Origin: JBFHIZ01 sp041596215
Lineage (GTDB): Bacteria > Bacillota > Clostridia > Lachnospirales > Lachnospiraceae
Assembly: GCA_041596215.1 (NCBI GenBank)
Contig: JBFHIZ010000036.1
Span: 1-20,975, forward strand
Length of the DNA: 20,975 nt
Reading direction: 5' to 3'
In this document: positions 16,502-20,975 of the stretch, in pieces
How positions within the stretch are numbered: position 1 is the stretch's first letter
How the letters are laid out: every line of letters starts with the position of its first letter
Notes under the pieces: generated by a model
What the model saw: the letters and a program-made list of their open reading frames with translations, nothing else
What the model was told of the DNA's origin: nothing
The model's database searches: none
Program-made: the position numbers and the translations under genes

Positions 16502-17488
16502 CTATAATTTCAATTCTACTAATGTTGCTGGAAGTTCATGCTTTAAATTCACCTTACCTGGTCCAGTTACCAAATCAAAACAAGATGCAATAATTTTATC
16601 ATTCCATATTATCGTTTCTCCCGGTTGATCTAGCCCTCCGTCAACACCTGTGCAATCCTCACTTTGTGCTAAACGTTTCACAACCCCATCAGGTGTTACT
16701 TTTACAATTGCATTTGCACAAAAATCGGCAATATACAAATTATTTTCTTTATCAAAACACATTCCATCGGTACTTTTTAGTTCTGTTTCATTTTTTGCAA
16801 ACAACTCTTTACTTTTCAAACTTTTATCTTCGTTAAATGTAATCTTATATATTTCTCCATCACCAAAATTTCCCACAAATAAGTTGCCGTTTTTGTCAAA
16901 TGCAATTCCATCTACTCCATACTGACATTCCGGGTTATTTGTTACAAAAGTTGTAAATATATTCCTATCTTTTAATGTATTTGTTATATTTATTTCTTCA
17001 TCATTTAAATCGAATCGATATATACAGCTTACTAAGCTACCATCTTCTCTTTTTACTGGATGCATGTAGCTTTGCGTTACATACATATATCCATCATGTA
17101 TACGAATTCCATTTGGATGTTCCATATTTTTAGCAACGACTATTGTTTTCAATATATTTCCTTTGTCATCTACTGTTAATTTCAAAATTCTTCCTTTATA
17201 TAAAACAGATTCTTTTTCACTCCACCCTTGATTGTCGCATAAGTATATATTCCCTTCATAATCTAACGCAATTCCCATATTTCGCGCAACTTTTGTTTCC
17301 GGATGTACAGGTACATCAAACCACTTCTTTACATTTCCATCTTTATCAATTTTAACAACACAACCTGACATTTTTTCATTTGCAAAGTTTGGACAAGATA
17401 AAATAAGTGTACCATCGTGGTCAATTTCCATTCCATCAGGTGTGCATATATAATCTGGTAATATGGAAAATAATTTCGTATTTATCAT
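16502..17488 (-). CDS. SMP-30/gluconolactonase/LRE-like beta-propeller protein
   Basis: Probable sugar-lactone hydrolase, metal dependent, cytoplasmic. The 328 residues show repeating propeller blades of the form DxxGNIY/LFV: DHDGTLILS, DYEGNIYLCDN, DKNGNLFVGNF, DKENNLYIADF. HPNGI near residue 124 and STDGMCFD near 243 fit the family's metal-binding and catalytic positions. It follows the zinc-type dehydrogenase by 11 bases, with GGAGA before the ATG. That pairing fits oxidation of an aldose to a lactone and then its hydrolysis (inference). Many SMP-30-like proteins remain unassigned, so the reaction is uncertain. Confidence 0.83.
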   Translation of the reverse strand: MINTKLFSILPDYICTPDGMEIDHDGTLILSCPNFANEKMSGCVVKIDKDGNVKKWFDVPVHPETKVARNMGIALDYEGNIYLCDNQGWSEKESVLYKGRILKLTVDDKGNILKTIVVAKNMEHPNGIRIHDGYMYVTQSYMHPVKREDGSLVSCIYRFDLNDEEINITNTLKDRNIFTTFVTNNPECQYGVDGIAFDKNGNLFVGNFGDGEIYKITFNEDKSLKSKELFAKNETELKSTDGMCFDKENNLYIADFCANAIVKVTPDGVVKRLAQSEDCTGVDGGLDQPGETIIWNDKIIASCFDLVTGPGKVNLKHELPATLVELKL

Positions 17489-17499
17489 TTTCTCTCCTT

Positions 17500-18558
17500 T
17501 TACTTATCTTCATATTTAATAATTATTTTTTTTGTTTTACTTTTTCGCTCATTTACTAATTTAAAAGCATCTAAAATCTGCTCAAAAGGAAATACATCGG
17601 ATATAAAATCGTAAGGGTCTAAAACACCTTGATTAATCCATGCCATTATTTGTGAATGCGCTTCACCTTCTTCTTTTTTCGAGGGCCATTGAACAAAAGA
17701 CAAATTCCAATTATATGGAGCTTTGCTCCAATCTAATTCCATACCAAGTTTAGGAGAAATTCCATACCCACAAATTTTTCCGTTATTCTTTACAAGTCCC
17801 ATGGCTTGATTGATAATTTGATTAATTCCAACAGCATCAACAACGAAATCAACGCCTTCTGGAAATAATTTTTTTAATTCTTTACTAACGTCACATTTTG
17901 TGCTATTCCAAACAATGTCTGCTCCCATTTCTTTTGCAGTTTTTAGTTTCTCATCAACAATATCAACTGTAACAACTGTTTTTAATCCTAAAAGTTTTGA
18001 AAATTTTGTAAAACATAATCCTACTGGACCAGCTCCAAAAATTAATAAATTTTTGTTTGCTTCAAATCCAAATCGTCGAATTGCTGATAAAACTTCACGA
18101 AATGTAATAATCATACTTGCAGAAACTTCATCCACTTTATCACTTTTTTTAATTATTGTTTGCGCCAAATAACTTTCATTAAATTTTTGAGTTCCCATAC
18201 CCATTCCATTTTCTGCACAAGCTTCTGCATCGCCTATAATTGCATATTCACTATACGCGCCCCATCCACTATAATATTTCCCTGTTTTGTTCTCTAGGAA
18301 TGGCAATAATACAAGATCACCTTTTTTATATTTTTTAACTTTCTTTCCTATTTCTATAACTTTTCCTACGCCTTCATGCCCTAAAGCTGCTGGATAATCA
18401 TCAAAATTTTTAAAATTTCTATGAATTAATTTCATATCTGTTCCATTGCAAACACCACAACTTACAACCTTTACTAGCGCTTGACAATCTCCATACTCTG
18501 GTTTTGGCATTTCTTCAACAGATAACTCACCTTTCTTATCTACAATTAAACCTTTCAT
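17500..18558 (-). CDS. Zinc-type medium-chain alcohol/polyol dehydrogenase
   Basis: NAD(P)-dependent oxidoreductase of the MDR superfamily, first gene of the long operon. I use the ATG at 18558 (352 residues), 5 bases after AGGAG; a GTG six bases earlier abuts the Shine-Dalgarno and is unlikely. Catalytic-zinc motifs are CGVCNGTD (Cys34/Cys37; one residue longer than the usual CGxCGTD) and LGHEGVG (His61, Glu62). The four-cysteine structural zinc lobe is absent. The Rossmann motif is GAGPVG, and the acidic residue in TVDIVD after it suggests NAD rather than NADP. It probably oxidises the sugar or polyol entering the pathway, with the following gene opening a lactone product. Family specificity is broad. 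Confidence 0.9.
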   Translation of the reverse strand: MKGLIVDKKGELSVEEMPKPEYGDCQALVKVVSCGVCNGTDMKLIHRNFKNFDDYPAALGHEGVGKVIEIGKKVKKYKKGDLVLLPFLENKTGKYYSGWGAYSEYAIIGDAEACAENGMGMGTQKFNESYLAQTIIKKSDKVDEVSASMIITFREVLSAIRRFGFEANKNLLIFGAGPVGLCFTKFSKLLGLKTVVTVDIVDEKLKTAKEMGADIVWNSTKCDVSKELKKLFPEGVDFVVDAVGINQIINQAMGLVKNNGKICGYGISPKLGMELDWSKAPYNWNLSFVQWPSKKEEGEAHSQIMAWINQGVLDPYDFISDVFPFEQILDAFKLVNERKSKTKKIIIKYEDK

Positions 18559-18572
18559 TTTCACTCCTATTC

Positions 18573-18598
18573 GTAATTATGTCCTTATGTCATTACAT
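18573..18598. promoter_or_regulatory. Candidate operator, copy B (upstream of the operon's first gene)
   Basis: GTAATTATG-N7-GTCATTACAT, ungapped match to the copy at 13129-13154 in 19 of 19 flanking positions. It lies between the predicted promoter and the ribosome binding site, a repressor position. Here the inner arms are ATGTC and GTCAT, one mismatch from a perfect inverted repeat. Confidence 0.62.
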
Positions 18599-18603
18599 AT
18601 TAT

Positions 18604-18632
18604 ATCATATAATTTTTGCTAGGCCTTGTAAA
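18604..18632 (-). promoter_or_regulatory. Predicted promoter of the long sugar-catabolic operon
   Basis: Minus strand: -35 TTTACA (18632-18627), 17-base spacer, -10 TATGAT (18609-18604). Initiation would be near 18597, at the edge of operator copy B. A second possible -10, a perfect TATAAT, lies at 18653-18648 without a good -35. The surrounding sequence is AT-rich, so the assignment is tentative. Confidence 0.5.
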
Positions 18633-18650
18633 TTGTAATACTTTACAATT
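18631..18650. promoter_or_regulatory. Inverted repeat AATTGTAA-N4-TTACAATT at the operon promoter
   Basis: Perfect 8-bp arms around a TACT centre, touching the predicted -35 box. The TTGTA/TACAA half-sites resemble those bound by some HutC-type GntR regulators, so this is another candidate site for the GntR protein encoded in the operon. Confidence 0.42.
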
Positions 18651-18716
18651 ATAGTCTGATTTTTTTAGTACAATTTAATAATGGTCTGTTTTCTTTTTTT
18701 ATTCTCTCATTTAAAC

Positions 18717-18760
18717 AAACACCCTTATTTCAATTCTTTAGAATTGAAATAAGGGTGTTT
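18717..18760 (-). terminator. Terminator downstream of metY, perfect 20-bp stem
   Basis: Arms at 18717-18736 and 18741-18760 are exact reverse complements around a 4-base loop, 16 bases after the metY stop. On the minus strand the hairpin ends GGGTGTTT and continues GTTTAAAT, a short interrupted U-tract. It separates metY from the sugar operon and may also block transcription from the other side. Confidence 0.82.
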
Positions 18761-18776
18761 AAGTTATTCTAGACAA

Positions 18777-20054
18777 TTAAAAGGCTTGTTCTAAATCAGC
18801 AATGATGTCATCGATATGTTCTGTTCCTATCGAAAGGCGAATGGTATTCGGTTTAATTCCTTGATCAAGTAATTCTTTCGCATTCAACTGTGAATGGGTA
18901 GTACTTGCTGGGTGGATTACCAATGATTTTACATCTGCTACATTCGCTAATAATGAAAAAATCTCTAACTTATCAATAAAAGCTTTTGCTCTCTTAGCAT
19001 TACCTTTTATTTCAAAAGTAAAAATCGATCCAGCTCCATTTTTAAAATATTTTTTATACAATTCATGATCCGGATGATTCTTAAGTGCAGGATGATTTAC
19101 CACTTCAACTTCTGGATGGTTTGAAAGAAATTCAACGACCTTTAGCGCATTTTCAACATGACGTTCTACTCGTAAGGAAAGTGTTTCCAATCCTTGTAAA
19201 AACAAAAACGAATTGAACGGACTAACTGTTGCCCCAGTATCTCTAAGCAAAGTTACTCTTAACTTAATTATATATGCAAGATTCCCAGCTGCTTCCGTAA
19301 ATATAACCCCATGATAACTTGGATTTGGTTTTGAGAGCCCTTGAAATTTGTCACTCGCTGCCCAATCAAACTTTCCAGCATCAATAACAACACCACCAAC
19401 TGCTGTTCCATGCCCACCAATAAACTTTGTCGCCGAGTGAACTACAATATCTGCTCCATGTTCAATTGGTCGAAATATATAAGGTGTTGCAAAGGTATTA
19501 TCTACAATCAGTGGTATCCCATTTTTATGTGCAATATCTGCAAGCGCATCCATATCAACAATTGTAGAATTAGGATTCCCTAATGTTTCTATAAAAACAG
19601 CTTTTGTATTAGGTTTAATTGCTTCTTCAAAATTTTTCAAATCCCTACCTTCAACAAAAGTAGTCTCAATTCCAAAATCTGGAAGCGTATGGGATAGCAA
19701 ATTATAGGATCCTCCATATACATGTTTATTAGACACAATATGGTCTCCTGCGTGTGCAATGTTTTGTATTGCATACGTCACTGCTGCAGCCCCGGAAGCA
19801 GTAGTAAGTGCTGCCACTCCACCTTCCAGCGCTGCAATACGTTGCTCGAACACATCGGATGTAGGGTTCATAAGTCTTGTATATATATTGCCCCCTTCTG
19901 AAAGTCCAAATCTGCCCTCTGCTTGTGCCGAATCTTTAAAAACATATGAAGTAGTCGCATATATTGGGACTGCTCTTGCATCAGTTGCCGAATCTGGAGT
20001 TTCTTGACCAACATGTAGTTGAAGTGTTTCAAATTTATATTTATGATTTTTCAT
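18777..20054 (-). CDS. metY: O-acetylhomoserine sulfhydrylase (O-acetylhomoserine aminocarboxypropyltransferase)
   Basis: PLP enzyme of the Cys/Met metabolism family. It makes homocysteine from O-acetylhomoserine and sulfide, feeding methionine and, through reverse transsulfuration, cysteine. At 425 residues it has the usual MetY length. Family marks: FETLQLHVGQ (8-17), YTRLMNPT (58-65), ASGAAA (86-91), Asp185 in VDNTFATP, and PLP-binding Lys210 in HSATKFIGGHG. The sulfhydrylase-type insertion around 215-275 distinguishes it from the shorter cystathionine gamma-synthase and beta-lyase. AGAGG lies 9 bases before the ATG, but this region can pair with the upstream leader ORF, so translation is probably controlled. 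A terminator follows. Confidence 0.95.
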   Translation of the reverse strand: MKNHKYKFETLQLHVGQETPDSATDARAVPIYATTSYVFKDSAQAEGRFGLSEGGNIYTRLMNPTSDVFEQRIAALEGGVAALTTASGAAAVTYAIQNIAHAGDHIVSNKHVYGGSYNLLSHTLPDFGIETTFVEGRDLKNFEEAIKPNTKAVFIETLGNPNSTIVDMDALADIAHKNGIPLIVDNTFATPYIFRPIEHGADIVVHSATKFIGGHGTAVGGVVIDAGKFDWAASDKFQGLSKPNPSYHGVIFTEAAGNLAYIIKLRVTLLRDTGATVSPFNSFLFLQGLETLSLRVERHVENALKVVEFLSNHPEVEVVNHPALKNHPDHELYKKYFKNGAGSIFTFEIKGNAKRAKAFIDKLEIFSLLANVADVKSLVIHPASTTHSQLNAKELLDQGIKPNTIRLSIGTEHIDDIIADLEQAF

Positions 20055-20111
20055 TGTAAGTTACCTCTTTCTTTTTTTAATTTTGTTTGCTTTTTCCAGT
20101 TACTTACAACA
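20052..20111 (-). promoter_or_regulatory. Putative translational attenuator: stem masking metY Shine-Dalgarno and start codon
   Basis: In the minus-strand RNA, UUGUAAGU (20109-20102), made of the last Cys codons, the Lys codon and the first base of the stop, pairs perfectly with ACUUACAA (20061-20054). After one A-A mismatch the helix continues with A-U and C-G pairs and a U-G wobble into the GG of the metY Shine-Dalgarno (20065-20063). On the other side two G-U pairs cover the rest of the AUG. The loop of about 32 bases is A-rich and unstructured. A ribosome stalled on the Cys codons would cover the first arm and free metY. Confidence 0.7.
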
Positions 20112-20168
20112 GCACATTCGTCCATTTCTGAAATTATGTCGTAACATGATAAAAATAATTGAATGCAT
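20100..20168 (-). CDS. 22-residue cysteine-rich leader peptide upstream of metY
   Basis: Very short ORF, ATG at 20168, TAA at 20102-20100. AAGGAGG lies seven bases before the ATG, the strongest ribosome binding site in this area. The peptide begins MHSIIF, continues through RHNFRNG and ends RMCCCK. The three consecutive Cys codons (TGC TGT TGT, 20114-20106) directly precede Lys and stop. It starts 38 bases after the mnmA stop and ends 45 bases before metY. Consecutive codons for the amino acid tied to the downstream gene's pathway are the hallmark of attenuation leader peptides. Cysteine uORFs of this kind are known from mycobacteria. I infer it senses charged tRNA-Cys; the peptide itself need have no function. 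Confidence 0.8.
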   Translation of the reverse strand: MHSIIFIMLRHNFRNGRMCCCK

Positions 20169-20206
20169 GAATGCACCTCCTTCGTTATACTACTTGTATC
20201 AAATGA

Positions 20207-20975
20207 TCAAGATATAATTCCTCCACCAACTACATAATCGTTATCATAAAAAACAACGGATTGTCCTTTTGTAATTGCTTTTTGTGGTTGATCAAATTCA
20301 ACTTGAATCCTATCTTCTCCAATTTGTGTAATCGTTGCATTTTGTTCCTTTTGTCTATATCGAATTTTTGCTTTTACTCTTCGTGGAACATCAATTCTAT
20401 CGCAGTCAATAAGGTTAATTTGTTCTGCAATCAAAATGTTTTCGTAAAGCTCTTCTTCCGTTCCCAGAACAATTATATTTTCTTCCGGTAAAATATCGCA
20501 TATATAAAGGGGCTCTGGTGATGAAATTCCAAGTCCTTTTCTTTGCCCAATCGTATATCGTATAATTCCCTTATGTGTTCCTAATACCGTTCCATCCCTA
20601 CGAACAAATTTTCCCTCTGCATACGTTTGCTTTGTATATTTTTCTATAAAACCTGCATAATCACCATCAGGAACAAAACAAATATCTTGGCTATCCTGTT
20701 TATTAGCATTGATAAAACCATTTTCTTCTGCAATAATACGGACTTCACTTTTTCTTAACTTTCCAAGCGGAAACAAAGTTTTTGAAAGCTGCTCCTGCGT
20801 AAGGGAATACAAAAAATAACTTTGATCTTTTGTTTCGTCCACTGCTTTTTTAAGAAAGTACCTTCCACTTTGCTCATCCTTTTCAATGACTGCATAATGT
20901 CCAGTAACAACGTAATCAAAGTTTAATACCATTGCTCGGCGCATAAGTTCTTCAAATTTAATATAACGATTGCAA
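20207..20975 (-). CDS. mnmA: tRNA-specific 2-thiouridylase MnmA, C-terminal two thirds (5' end beyond window)
   Basis: Installs the 2-thio group on U34 of Lys, Glu and Gln tRNAs, using ATP and persulfide sulfur relayed from a cysteine desulfurase. The frame is open to the window edge; the in-frame Met at 20944 is internal. The first visible residues, CNRYIKFEEL, hold the Cys that corresponds to catalytic Cys102 of E. coli. The second, equivalent to Cys199, is in QDSQDICFVPDGDY. Also seen: TGHYAV, the KDQSYFLYSLTQEQL tRNA-recognition segment, IGQRKGLGIS, and the C-terminal beta-barrel ending DYVVGGGIIS. The N-terminal PP-loop (SGGVDS) lies outside the window. A leader ORF and metY follow after 38 and 152 bases, possibly co-transcribed. 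Confidence 0.95.
   Translation of the reverse strand, partial: CNRYIKFEELMRRAMVLNFDYVVTGHYAVIEKDEQSGRYFLKKAVDETKDQSYFLYSLTQEQLSKTLFPLGKLRKSEVRIIAEENGFINANKQDSQDICFVPDGDYAGFIEKYTKQTYAEGKFVRRDGTVLGTHKGIIRYTIGQRKGLGISSPEPLYICDILPEENIIVLGTEEELYENILIAEQINLIDCDRIDVPRRVKAKIRYRQKEQNATITQIGEDRIQVEFDQPQKAITKGQSVVFYDNDYVVGGGIIS

Noticed and set aside
20055..20206. SAM riboswitch or T-box upstream of metY
   Set aside because: The gap is only 152 bases, contains a well-formed leader ORF, and shows neither a T-box-like conserved block nor a terminator/antiterminator pair or multi-helix junction.

Overview
The window is low-GC, AT-rich Firmicute DNA. Strong AGGAGG-type ribosome binding sites, tight ATGA-style gene junctions, CUT1 sugar transporters without their own ATPase and lipoprotein solute-binding proteins point to an anaerobic, plant- or gut-glycan-using Clostridia, plausibly Lachnospiraceae (inference from style and gene content). 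Every gene I accept is on the minus strand, so transcription runs from high to low coordinates. I saw no insertion sequences, tRNA or rRNA genes, or CRISPR arrays.

Region 1 (about 7063 down to 1) is a maltodextrin/starch operon. A near-consensus promoter (7011-7039), flanked by two palindromes, drives a membrane-anchored, non-catalytic protein with three CBM26-like starch-binding repeats. It is followed by a solute-binding lipoprotein, two permeases, an intracellular GH13 cyclomaltodextrinase/neopullulanase and a LacI-family regulator cut by the window edge. The apparent logic is capture of starch fragments at the surface, import of oligosaccharides, and cytoplasmic hydrolysis.

Region 2 (18632 down to 7234) is a long operon for an unidentified glycan or sugar acid. 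Its order is zinc-type dehydrogenase, SMP-30/lactonase-like protein, FGGY kinase, GntR/UTRA regulator, GH105/GH88-like hydrolase, solute-binding lipoprotein, two permeases, iron-type alcohol dehydrogenase, DeoC-family aldolase, and an apparently cytoplasmic protein with a discoidin-like domain, closed by a terminator at 7234-7262. The set suggests import, hydrolysis, oxidation, lactone opening, phosphorylation, aldol cleavage and reduction of the aldehyde. The substrate cannot be read from the sequence. A shared 26-bp motif occurs upstream of the first gene and again upstream of the solute-binding protein, so it is a candidate operator for this regulon.

Region 3 (20975 down to 18717) concerns sulfur: the C-terminal part of mnmA (tRNA 2-thiouridylase), then metY (O-acetylhomoserine sulfhydrylase), then a terminator with a perfect 20-bp stem. 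Between mnmA and metY lies the most striking feature of the window. It is a 22-codon leader ORF with a strong Shine-Dalgarno, ending Cys-Cys-Cys-Lys-stop. Its Cys/stop region is complementary to the metY Shine-Dalgarno and start codon. This looks like a cysteine-sensing translational attenuator.

Several starts given here are internal ATGs chosen because a Shine-Dalgarno sits correctly before them and the longer reading would overlap the upstream gene; these are noted per entry.
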